From Dysgonamonadaceae bacterium (lineage in GTDB: Bacteria > Bacteroidota > Bacteroidia > Bacteroidales > Azobacteroidaceae), in assembly GCA_031276105.1 (NCBI GenBank), contig JAISNS010000279.1, forward strand, positions 1 to 8,141: a stretch of DNA of 8,141 nt, written 5' to 3'. The position numbers and the translations under genes are program-made. The notes under the pieces were generated by a model. It ran no database searches. It was not told the DNA's origin and was given only the letters and a program-made list of their open reading frames with translations. Shown piece after piece: positions 1 through 6,259 of the stretch (positions are counted from its first letter, which is position 1; every line of letters begins with the position of its first letter).

Positions 1-768
1 CTATCCAACCGCCTTTATTTCCTTTTCCAGAAACCTTTTGTATTGCTTAAACATAAAGTTATAAAATACGGCGGTATTATCCGTTTCCCGCGCTTTTTCT
101 AATGCCTGAATGTAAGAAATACGGTGGCTTTTATACACATAGAAAATCGGTAAATCGAAGCAAGCCAAAATGTAATTCATGAGCAAGCGGCTGGTACGTC
201 CGTTGCCATCGGCAAAGGGGTGTATGCTCACCCATTGAAAATGGGCATAGAAAGCCGCTTCCCATTTTTGTTGAACGGTTTTTGCCTCTTCCATGCGCTT
301 GTTGGTTGTTTCAACAAAAGATTTCATAAGGTCAGGTACTTTGCTGTAATTCGGAAACGTCCGCGCCCCTGCATGAACATTTACAAGCCGGTAATCGCCG
401 CGTGTGCTGTCGAATGTTCCTAATGCGGTACTGTAAACGCTGCCGGTGTTTTTTACCACCCTGCCACCGATTTCATGTATTAAAGTTTCGGTAAGCGGTT
501 GTTTTTCGCTCGCTTTGTTGAGTGTATAAACGAGCGCCTTTTGGTGGTCGATTACCATTTGTTGCTCTGAAAAAGGTTTATTTTTGGCGGGTATATCTTG
601 GTCGAGCAAGTTATAAACCTGCCCTTCCGTCAATGTACTGCCCTCAATAGCCGTCGAGTGGTAAGTGATTGCATAATAAGTGAATTTTTTCATATCTACC
701 TGACCGCGCGTTGCCTGTTGATAGTTGACAATCAATTTTTCAAGTTTATTTATATTTTCCGTCTTCAT
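1..768 (-). CDS. Fic domain protein (probable AMPylase, class II with N-terminal inhibitory motif)
   Basis: The 255-residue protein is complete; its TAG stop is the first three bases of the window. It has the canonical Fic active-site motif at residues 183-194, HPFADGNGRTSR, with catalytic H183, metal-binding D187 and anion-hole or phosphate-binding G188, N189, G190, R191 and R194. An inhibitory motif of the (S/T)xxxE(G/N) type lies upstream at residues 38-43, STAIEG, with E42 the Glu that would block ATP gamma-phosphate positioning. This places it in class II, with the inhibitory helix N-terminal to the Fic core. The target-docking flap is probably around TRGDYRLVNVHAGARTFPN (122-140). Such enzymes usually transfer AMP to a protein hydroxyl and are autoinhibited. 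The target is unknown. No separate antitoxin gene is adjacent, as expected for a self-inhibited form. The gene starts 15 bp after FkbM copy A. Confidence 0.93.
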   Translation of the reverse strand: MKTENINKLEKLIVNYQQATRGQVDMKKFTYYAITYHSTAIEGSTLTEGQVYNLLDQDIPAKNKPFSEQQMVIDHQKALVYTLNKASEKQPLTETLIHEIGGRVVKNTGSVYSTALGTFDSTRGDYRLVNVHAGARTFPNYSKVPDLMKSFVETTNKRMEEAKTVQQKWEAAFYAHFQWVSIHPFADGNGRTSRLLMNYILACFDLPIFYVYKSHRISYIQALEKARETDNTAVFYNFMFKQYKRFLEKEIKAVG

Positions 769-783
769 ATTAGTGAAAGGGAA

Positions 784-1671
784 TTACAGTTTTCTTCTAA
801 TTATTGCTTTTCTGAAACTGCTTCCCATATACATGAATCCTTCCGTATATTCCGTTTCAAAATGACTGGCTTTAAAATAGTTCCCTATTTCAATTGCATC
901 TTCTTCGCGGTGATACGTGCAAATGGAAAAATCAATATCTTTTGCTTCTTTGAATGTTTTTTCGGCGCCCCTTAATGCGGCTTGTTCATATCCTTCAATA
1001 TCCATTTTCAAAAAGAGGCTGGTTTTGTCTTTCCCTTCCAGAAAACGGTCGATGGTAATGTTCTCTCCATCATTTTTATCGCTGACGTATTTAGGAACAA
1101 TGGTCACTTTATCTTTCCATGGAGCAAAGGTTGCGTTCAGCGCTTTTATCCAATATTCTTCACATTCAAACAGATAAGCATGTCTCGCTATATCAATGGC
1201 GTCTAAGGAAAATATTCCTTCTGCGGCGCCAATATCCAGAATGGTTTTTCCTTTTAAACGATTTATATCCGCTATATACCGGTGTGGGGAAAGAATATCC
1301 TGTTCCATAATCAAACTCCGGTAAATTCTTACTGCATCTCTTTTTTTATAATTCGATGGGAAATACATTTTTTTGCTTTGATGAAGGATATAATACATTT
1401 TTTGCTGTTCATCATAAAAGCAGTTTATGGGGAGTTTTTTGTACTTCAATGCAAATTCATAAGGGAAATTCGTTATACCATGTTTTCCCATGAATATGCG
1501 CAGTCTATTTTCTTGAGTATCGGAAATAAACACTTGAAATACATAAAAGAAAAAATACTTTATACTTTCTGGAAAATTTCTCAGGAAAAAAAGGAAAGAA
1601 CCAAGAAATGCATCGTAAATACTATCCCTTGTTTTTTCGGGAATATACTTTCTATATAATTTAACTATCAT
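784..1671 (-). CDS. FkbM family SAM-dependent methyltransferase (copy A, downstream)
   Basis: This 295-residue paralogue of the gene at 2729-3619 has the same domain order and no gaps in alignment. SAM motif I is TILDIGAAEGIFSL (143-156), followed by LFECEE (167-172), the FkbM signature LFLKMDIEGYEQAALRGAE (219-237) and a CTYHREEDA segment. It is expected to methylate a hydroxyl of a glycan residue, probably on the same glycan as its partner but at a different position or sugar, because the N-terminal half has diverged. Divergence is greatest around residues 21-70, which here are strongly hydrophobic and aromatic (FLFFLRNF, YFFFYVFQVF), possibly mediating membrane contact. The last two residues differ: K-L here, K-Y-S in copy B. 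The gene starts at ATG 1669-1671, 12 bp after the GT2 stop, and ends 15 bp before the Fic gene. Confidence 0.88.
   Translation of the reverse strand: MIVKLYRKYIPEKTRDSIYDAFLGSFLFFLRNFPESIKYFFFYVFQVFISDTQENRLRIFMGKHGITNFPYEFALKYKKLPINCFYDEQQKMYYILHQSKKMYFPSNYKKRDAVRIYRSLIMEQDILSPHRYIADINRLKGKTILDIGAAEGIFSLDAIDIARHAYLFECEEYWIKALNATFAPWKDKVTIVPKYVSDKNDGENITIDRFLEGKDKTSLFLKMDIEGYEQAALRGAEKTFKEAKDIDFSICTYHREEDAIEIGNYFKASHFETEYTEGFMYMGSSFRKAIIRRKL
790..1182. repeat. 393-bp direct repeat, copy A (3' end of downstream FkbM gene)
   Basis: This is the partner of 2738-3130. It covers codons 164-294 of the FkbM reading frame. Most of the 22 mismatches are transitions, and only 10 residues in the shared block change. 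It could pair with copy B in homologous recombination, which would excise 1948 bp including the whole GT2 gene and leave one chimeric FkbM gene. Confidence 0.9.
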
Positions 1672-1683
1672 TGGGCGAAAATT

Positions 1684-2709
1684 TTATAAATTTTTGATTA
1701 TGGATACAATATGCAGTCCTGCTTTTTTCACAAAAAGCGGCATATTTGAAAAAATGTACGCACACATCAATGTAATACTCCGAAAAATGTCTTTATCTTT
1801 TAAAAACGCCGGATTTAAAAAATCAGTAATATACTCCTGATATCCGGGTTTTAATACTGCTCGGGACATATACAACCTTAACGTGAATAATTTTATTTTG
1901 ATTTTCCGTTTTAATGAGGCTTCTAAAGGTGATTTTCGTAAATATTCTACCGAATCGCCGGATATTTCCACCAATTGCCGATAGAGGACATGGAACCATT
2001 CTTTTGATTTATTTTCCAGCGAATGACAATATAGATAAGAATAAGTAATATCGGGAATTACACAATACGATTGTGCATGCAACAGTAGCTGAAAAGTGAA
2101 ATACCAGTCTTCCGTTATTTGATGAGGGACACACCGGATATTATTTTCCCGCAAAAAAGATACTTTGAACAACTTATTCCATGTAGCTATGGACGGGAAT
2201 TTGCGTGAATCAAAATAACTTAAAATTATTTGTTTCTTGTCTTTTTCAATGAAATTGTTTGACCTTATCCTGATTTTTCCCTTTTCCACTTCGTTGTGGG
2301 AGCCACAGACAAAATCAACATCTGTTTTCAGCATTTTGTCATACAATTTTTGGATACAATCAGGGGTTACCGTATCATCGTTATCCATAAAGAAAAGGTA
2401 CTTTCCGTTTGCCTGTTCAATAGCCGTATTGCGACCGGCTCCAATACCAATATTTGACGGATGTTTTACAATTCGTATATGTTTGCCGCGAGGATGGGTT
2501 GCAACGATATTTTCAATAATTTTCATCGTACTGTCTGTACCTCTATCGTCCACGATAAGGAACTCTATGTGCGGATACGTTTGATTTAATGCTGAAAGCA
2601 TTGTTTTTTCTATGTAGTTTTCGGCATTATATACTGGAATTGCAAATGTGACTAAATCAACTGTTTGCTTTGTATTTTCCTTTATAAATTCAATGTTTTC
2701 TTTCAACAT
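1684..2709 (-). CDS. Glycosyltransferase family 2 protein
   Basis: The 341-residue protein has a GT-A fold, inverting GT2-type domain. The nucleotide-binding start is TFAIPVYNAENYIEKTMLSAL (residues 21-41), then FLIVDDRGTDSTMKII (50-65, with D54 and D55). GAGRNTAIEQANGKYLFFMDNDD (90-112) carries the metal-binding DXD as D109-N-D111. TWNKLF (176-181) and TEDWYF (199-204) give the usual acceptor-side Asp/Glu pair (E200, D201). The last 100 residues are basic and hydrophobic (for example SITLMCAYIF), suggesting peripheral membrane attachment but no clear multi-span region. It transfers a sugar from an NDP-sugar to a growing glycan; the sugar cannot be read from sequence. It lies between the two FkbM genes (19 and 12 bp gaps), so all three probably act on the same glycan. 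Base composition is visibly more AT-rich than the operon to the right. Confidence 0.92.
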   Translation of the reverse strand: MLKENIEFIKENTKQTVDLVTFAIPVYNAENYIEKTMLSALNQTYPHIEFLIVDDRGTDSTMKIIENIVATHPRGKHIRIVKHPSNIGIGAGRNTAIEQANGKYLFFMDNDDTVTPDCIQKLYDKMLKTDVDFVCGSHNEVEKGKIRIRSNNFIEKDKKQIILSYFDSRKFPSIATWNKLFKVSFLRENNIRCVPHQITEDWYFTFQLLLHAQSYCVIPDITYSYLYCHSLENKSKEWFHVLYRQLVEISGDSVEYLRKSPLEASLKRKIKIKLFTLRLYMSRAVLKPGYQEYITDFLNPAFLKDKDIFRSITLMCAYIFSNMPLFVKKAGLHIVSIIKNL

Positions 2710-2728
2710 CTTCTAATTAATTAAATGA

Positions 2729-3619
2729 TTAACTGTATTTCCTTCTAATTATTGCTTTCCTGAAACTGTTTCCCATATACATGAATCCTTCCGTATGTTC
2801 CGTTTCGAGATGATTGGCTTTTAAATAGTTTCCTATTTCAATTGCATCTTCTTCGCGGTGATACGTACAAATGGAGAAATCAATGTCTTTTGCTTCTTTG
2901 AATGTTTTTTCGGCGCCCCTTAATGCGGCCTGTTCATATCCTTCAATATCCATTTTCAGAAAGAGGTTGGTTGTGTCTTTCCCTTCCAGAAAACGGTCGA
3001 TGGTAATGTTGTCTTCATCGTTTTTATCGCTGACGTATTTAGGAACAAGGGTCACTTTATCTTTCCATGGAGCAAAGGTTGCGTTTAGCGCTTTTATCCA
3101 ATATTCTTCACATTCAAACAGATAGGCATGATTGATAATATCAATTACACTGAGAGTGAACATTCCTTCGGCAGCGCCCAAATCAAGAAGCGTTTTCCCT
3201 TTTAAACGATTTATATCCTTTATATACTGATGTGGAGAAGCCGCATCTTGTTCCATAGACAAAAAACGATAAGAAGCGACTGCGCGTTTTTTACGGTAAT
3301 TATCCGGAAAGTATAGCCGTTTGCCGGAATGGATGACATAACACATGCCCAGACTTTTATCCTGAAAACAGTCAACCGGTAATTTTTTATATTTCAGCCG
3401 GAAAGGATAAGGATACGGCGAAAATCCGTTCTTTCCAAGAAAGGCAAATAATTGATTCTCAGGCGTATCCGGCAGCCATTTCCTGAAAATATACACAAAT
3501 TTAACCTTTATGATTCCTTTATAACTTCTCGTTAAGTTAAGCAAATCGCTCAAAAAAGCGTCATATATTATGTTTCGCACTTTTTGCGGCACATATTTTC
3601 GGTATAATCGAACAATCAT
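2729..3619 (-). CDS. FkbM family SAM-dependent methyltransferase (copy B, upstream)
   Basis: This 296-residue protein has an FkbM-type methyltransferase domain in its C-terminal half. The SAM-binding motif I is TLLDLGAAEGMFTL (143-156). The acidic strand LFECEE (167-172) would contact the SAM ribose. LFLKMDIEGYEQAALRGAE (219-237) is the FkbM signature, followed by IDFSICTYHREEDA. FkbM enzymes O-methylate sugars or polyketides. Next to a glycosyltransferase this suggests methylation of a surface glycan. The N-terminal 130 residues (starting MIVRLYRKYVPQKVR) are shared only with the second FkbM protein in this window and have no recognised domain. The protein aligns without gaps to copy A: about 56% identity over residues 1-163, then about 92% from residue 164 to the end. 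The gene sits 13 bp after dinD and 19 bp before the GT2 gene, and ATG is clear at 3617-3619. Confidence 0.88.
   Translation of the reverse strand: MIVRLYRKYVPQKVRNIIYDAFLSDLLNLTRSYKGIIKVKFVYIFRKWLPDTPENQLFAFLGKNGFSPYPYPFRLKYKKLPVDCFQDKSLGMCYVIHSGKRLYFPDNYRKKRAVASYRFLSMEQDAASPHQYIKDINRLKGKTLLDLGAAEGMFTLSVIDIINHAYLFECEEYWIKALNATFAPWKDKVTLVPKYVSDKNDEDNITIDRFLEGKDTTNLFLKMDIEGYEQAALRGAEKTFKEAKDIDFSICTYHREEDAIEIGNYLKANHLETEHTEGFMYMGNSFRKAIIRRKYS
2738..3130. repeat. 393-bp direct repeat, copy B (3' end of upstream FkbM gene)
   Basis: This block matches 790-1182 at 371 of 393 positions by hand count (22 mismatches, no gaps, about 94%). Similarity falls abruptly beyond 3130, to roughly two thirds over the next 80 bases. 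On the other side it ends two codons before the stop. It is the homologous segment shared by the two FkbM genes, in the same orientation, offset by 1948 bp. Confidence 0.9.
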
Positions 3620-3632
3620 TATTTTGTTTATA

Positions 3633-4502
3633 TTATTTATTTTGTTTCGGCAGTTTTTTACTGCTTTGTTTTATTTTCTTTTCTTCATTAGCTACACGTC
3701 GCTCTAATTTTTTAATGTCTTCGGCAGGAGGAAGTTCTTCCGGCTTGATGCCTCTTTGTCCCAAAATAGAACGAACGGCTGTATTATTATGCACATGCTC
3801 GCTGGTTATTGCCGATTCGCCAAACAAATTTTTTTCGTCAACGTTGTGGTTCGTCATTTCTGTTGCCAGATTTTTAGCGGCAATCGTCAGTGTCGGCAAA
3901 AAATCGGCTAACGGACGGTTCGATTTCACGCCCAAACGCTGTTTCATATCTTCGGTCGTGTATCCGCCAAACAAAGCTGTGTCGCCTTTTGAACGGATAC
4001 GTCCGAATCCTTTGTCATCCACCCCACGTTCATAAATATTTTGCGAGAGTTGTTTTTCTGAAGTTCGCAGCCGTTCACGGGTTTCCATACGGGATAAAAA
4101 AGATAACCGCTCTTCAATCAATTCTATTTTGCGCGTTTGAATGGCAAAATAACTTTGAGCAAAAGCGATTTCTTCTTTTTTAGGGTCGCCGTTTTGCGCT
4201 ATCAGATAGCAGGCATAACGGGTGAGCATAAAGTCGTTTACTTCACGTTTAGCGCCACTGCCCAGTTCGACCATTTTCGTGACCTCACGAAAATGGTCAT
4301 CCACGTTAATATTCTGCGTTTTACACGAATCGACAGCCCTGTGAATGGCTACCATGAAATTTTCCCATCGTGCATATCCTAAGATATTTTGCAATTCTCG
4401 GGCAAACCAAACCTCTACTTGTTCGCCGCTTTCTTCGCCGGTAATGTGCTGTGTAATTGCATCAAACGAAGTCTTGTACTGTACAATCTGTTGTTTATCC
4501 AT
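3633..4502 (-). CDS. dinD: DinD family protein (DNA damage-inducible protein D homologue)
   Basis: The 289-residue protein matches E. coli DinD (274 aa) along its length. The N-terminal BRO/KilA-like region reads VWFARELQNILGYARWENF (31-49), followed by VDDHFREVTKMVELGSGAKR. Next come RYACYLIAQNGDPKKEEIAFAQ (residues 95-116), YFAIQTRKIEL (118-128), ALFGGYTTEDMKQRLGV (176-192), MTNHNV and the C-terminal PEELPPAEDIKKLERRV. The C-terminal tail is Lys-rich. E. coli DinD is SOS-induced and inhibits RecA-mediated strand exchange, so a nucleic-acid or RecA-related role is inferred here. ATG at 4502 is preferred: it lies one base after the previous stop. A start at 4556 would add 18 residues overlapping that gene. 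No LexA-type operator was recognised upstream. The coding sequence contains a perfect inverted repeat at 4269-4298. The stop is 13 bp before the first FkbM gene. Confidence 0.9.
   Translation of the reverse strand: MDKQQIVQYKTSFDAITQHITGEESGEQVEVWFARELQNILGYARWENFMVAIHRAVDSCKTQNINVDDHFREVTKMVELGSGAKREVNDFMLTRYACYLIAQNGDPKKEEIAFAQSYFAIQTRKIELIEERLSFLSRMETRERLRTSEKQLSQNIYERGVDDKGFGRIRSKGDTALFGGYTTEDMKQRLGVKSNRPLADFLPTLTIAAKNLATEMTNHNVDEKNLFGESAITSEHVHNNTAVRSILGQRGIKPEELPPAEDIKKLERRVANEEKKIKQSSKKLPKQNK
4269..4298. repeat. Perfect 14-bp inverted repeat with 2-nt centre inside dinD
   Basis: The left arm GACCATTTTCGTGA (4269-4282) and right arm TCACGAAAATGGTC (4285-4298) are exact reverse complements separated by CC. 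It encodes the conserved DHFREVTKMVE segment of DinD. A stem of this length with no mismatch is unlikely by chance in 8 kb. It could be a dimer-binding site, an RNA hairpin in the dinD message, or the result of template-switch correction of a near-palindrome. It is not a Rho-independent terminator because no T-tract follows it. Confidence 0.85.
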
Positions 4503-4503
4503 T

Positions 4504-4860
4504 TTAATTATATTGTATTTTCGGAATATCCCATTGTTTGCATATTTCATTTGCAAGAATATCTCCTATCCATTTTTTCAAAAACTGCGGTATATTCCAT
4601 TCTCTCCTTTTTATAAAGTCGATATATTCTTTGAACTGTTGAGTAGGCAAATTTAGGATATTTTTTGTTAATAGCCAAATATCAATATCGGCTAAATCTT
4701 TTTTTGAGGTGCCGGTCAAAAAGTCTATGACATAGATACTTCTACGGGCGAAATGAAGAAAGAACAAGCGATTCATATCTTTCAACCTCAACAAGTTGGA
4801 GAAAGCATGTGTATCGACGAAAATATGATTTCCAAATTTACTTGCTACGATTCGCGCCAC
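4504..4860 (-). CDS. Hypothetical protein, 118 aa, upstream of dinD
   Basis: I do not recognise this protein. The frame opens with GTG directly after a TGA, so there is no room for a longer version. The next methionine is residue 29 (KDMNRLFF), which would give 90 residues. Visible features are an N-terminal part with alternating hydrophobics (VARIVASKFGNHIFVDTHAF), a second hydrophobic strand (SIYVIDFLTG, about 41-50), and a helical, Lys/Trp-rich C-terminus with KRREWNIPQFLKKWIGDIL. There is no signal peptide or membrane segment. The FVDTHAF stretch looks slightly like the first strand of a PIN domain, and the first 60 residues slightly like a STAS-like (DUF4325) domain, but neither pattern continues. 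The stop is one base before the preferred dinD start, so the two are very probably co-translated and possibly functionally paired. It could also be a remnant of a longer gene cut at the repeat junction. Confidence 0.55.
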   Translation of the reverse strand: MARIVASKFGNHIFVDTHAFSNLLRLKDMNRLFFLHFARRSIYVIDFLTGTSKKDLADIDIWLLTKNILNLPTQQFKEYIDFIKRREWNIPQFLKKWIGDILANEICKQWDIPKIQYN

Positions 4861-4888
4861 TCATAACTCTTAGTTCTTAACTCATAAC
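4861..4888. repeat. Tandem heptanucleotide repeat (4 units) at the operon/accessory junction
   Basis: On the plus strand the units are TCATAAC, TCTTAGT, TCTTAAC and TCATAAC, exactly in phase over 28 bp. The first and last are identical, and the middle two differ from them by 3 and 1 bases. It starts immediately after the GTG of the 118-aa gene (4858-4860) and overlaps the DUF2490 stop codon (4882-4884). It supplies the in-frame TGA at 4861-4863 directly upstream of that GTG. Short tandem 7-mers of this kind occur between bacterial genes and expand by slippage. No function can be assigned. Confidence 0.75.
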
Positions 4889-5571
4889 TTCATTTTATAC
4901 GTGGCTCCTACCGATAGTTTATGGGCGTCGGTTCCGGATAAATATTCATCATAGCGCAGGAAAAATTCCATCCATGTTGTGCGATTCAGACGCCAGTTGA
5001 CGCCGCCTTCATAACGGACGCGCAGCAGTTCGTATTCACGGACGGGTTCGTTCAAGTTCGTCGAAAGATCGCACGAAAGATATGGCCGCCAGGGAGACCC
5101 CCATATCATATAAGCCGCTTCAAATTTATTTTTCATCACATATTTGGGGTTGATTTTGTATGCACCCCTGCTTTCGTCGCGCCAAGTCCCCTGCAAACGT
5201 CCTCGCCAAGACAGGATGAACGGCTCGAATGTTTCTTTGTAAGAAAGATTCAAATAGCAGCGATGCCGCGTTTCATAAAGAAAATCATTATTATACCGGT
5301 AAATGAAAGCATAGTAAGCGCCTATTTTTACTTTCCGGTCGAAAAGCGAATATTCCATTCCTGCGGAAGTTACGCTCCGGTCGAAACCGGTATTATTATC
5401 AACGATACGTACCTCTTCGTCCGCCGATAATGTCAGAAAACGGCTCAAATCCTTTTCTACAGTCAACGAAAAAGATGCGCCGGCATGAGTTTCTCTCTCT
5501 GTCTGAGCAAAAAGGGAAACAGGAAGCAGCAGAAACAGATACAGCAGATGTTTATGAAAACCGGGTAACAT
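4882..5571 (-). CDS. DUF2490 family outer-membrane beta-barrel protein
   Basis: The 229-residue protein has a signal peptide at about residues 1-22: a hydrophobic core (LLYLFLLLPVSLFA), then a likely cleavage before QTERE. The mature part consists of alternating amphipathic strands separated by turns, for example VKIGAYYAFIYRY, TRHRCYLNLSYK, FILSWRGRLQGTWRDE, RVRYEGGVNWRLN and TTWMEFFLRYDEY. This is typical of the DUF2490 barrels common in Bacteroidetes. The last strand ends KLSVGATYKMKL, which is short of a classical terminal aromatic. The final codons TTA-TGA are part of the 7-bp repeat that follows, so the extreme C-terminus may have been remodelled by the repeat. The ATG lies 20 bp inside the DUF4956 gene, implying coupled translation. 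It would give the VTC operon an outer-membrane component. No function has been established for the family. Confidence 0.88.
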   Translation of the reverse strand: MLPGFHKHLLYLFLLLPVSLFAQTERETHAGASFSLTVEKDLSRFLTLSADEEVRIVDNNTGFDRSVTSAGMEYSLFDRKVKIGAYYAFIYRYNNDFLYETRHRCYLNLSYKETFEPFILSWRGRLQGTWRDESRGAYKINPKYVMKNKFEAAYMIWGSPWRPYLSCDLSTNLNEPVREYELLRVRYEGGVNWRLNRTTWMEFFLRYDEYLSGTDAHKLSVGATYKMKL

Positions 5572-6259
5572 TGTCGATGGTATTTATTTCGTCGGAATCG
5601 CCTTTATAATAGACTTTCAGGAAAGCGACGTCGCGCAAAAAATCAATATGCCCGACTTCCACTTTCGTAATATTCAGACCGGTTCTTTCTTTCAAATCGC
5701 CGATCATTTCTTCGTATTTTTCCGGTTTAATCAGGGATATTTTTTCGTAAAGGACAATTTTCGTCGAAGTATGCTTCAGAAACTGATTGCTTTCGAGAAT
5801 CCAAGTGATGAGAATAAACAAAAAATTAGCAACCACAACGGAAACAATAGGAACTTCCATCGCTAATCCGTTGACTACCGAAATGCCGATGATGACAAAC
5901 AGGTACGTCATTTCCCGGATTTGTACCGTTTCGGTACGGTAACGAATCATGCCGAAAATAGCGAAAAGTCCCAGTGCAAAACCGATCTGCATCGGGATAC
6001 TCTGTAAAAGGAACAGCAGCAAAAAGATGGTCACGCTGAAAAGCATAAACGTGAAATAATAATCTTTCCGCCGGCTTTTCCGGTAATAAAAAAATTGGAT
6101 AATTACCCAACAAATGAAAAGATTGAATGTAAACCGCAATAAAAGCATCCAGAAATTGGCCGGATCAAACACATCTACTCCCATAAAAGTAAGACCCTTT
6201 TCCGCCAGTTCGGCAGTATGTTCGGCTACAATTTCGGGGTCGTAATCAGACTGAATCAT
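5552..6259 (-). CDS. DUF4956 family integral membrane protein
   Basis: This 235-residue protein has five predicted transmembrane helices, at about residues 36-58, 68-86, 89-105, 117-133 and 137-155. A cytoplasmic-looking domain of about 80 residues follows, with a ferredoxin-like alternation of strands and helices (TKIVLYEKISLI, YEEMIGDLKERTGL, KVEVGHIDFLRDVAFLKVYY). The hallmark of the family is a loop after helix 3, FGMIRYRTETVQIREMTYLF, with R106, R108, T109 and E110 conserved. DUF4956 has no firmly assigned biochemical role. It frequently accompanies VTC-domain proteins, and here the two genes overlap by ATGA, so a membrane partner or channel for the VTC product is a reasonable inference. 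The 3' end overlaps the DUF2490 gene by 20 bp. Family assignment is confident; function is not. Confidence 0.9.
   Translation of the reverse strand: MIQSDYDPEIVAEHTAELAEKGLTFMGVDVFDPANFWMLLLRFTFNLFICWVIIQFFYYRKSRRKDYYFTFMLFSVTIFLLLFLLQSIPMQIGFALGLFAIFGMIRYRTETVQIREMTYLFVIIGISVVNGLAMEVPIVSVVVANFLFILITWILESNQFLKHTSTKIVLYEKISLIKPEKYEEMIGDLKERTGLNITKVEVGHIDFLRDVAFLKVYYKGDSDEINTIDNVTRFS

Noticed and set aside
917..3125. Two similar plus-strand open frames at 917-1177 and 2871-3125 that look like a conserved protein family
   Set aside because: They are antisense to the 94% identical FkbM blocks. Their similarity follows from the DNA repeat, and the sense frames carry clear methyltransferase motifs.
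4503..4556. Start of dinD at 4556
   Set aside because: It would overlap the upstream gene by 53 bp. The added 18 residues do not resemble DinD N-termini, and ATG 4502 has a 1-bp coupled spacing.
4504..4860. PIN-domain toxin or STAS-like domain for the 118-aa protein
   Set aside because: Only a short FVDTHAF strand or a vague hydrophobic pattern matches. The further acidic residues of PIN and the core motif of STAS-like proteins are absent.
5923..5937. Small hairpin GTACCG-TTT-CGGTAC in the DUF4956 gene
   Set aside because: The 6-bp stem is short enough to be chance. It lies in the conserved RYRTETVQ codons and has no T-tract.
5826..6113. Minus-strand 95-aa frame inside the DUF4956 gene
   Set aside because: It is out of frame with a well-matched membrane protein, has odd composition, and shows no domain.
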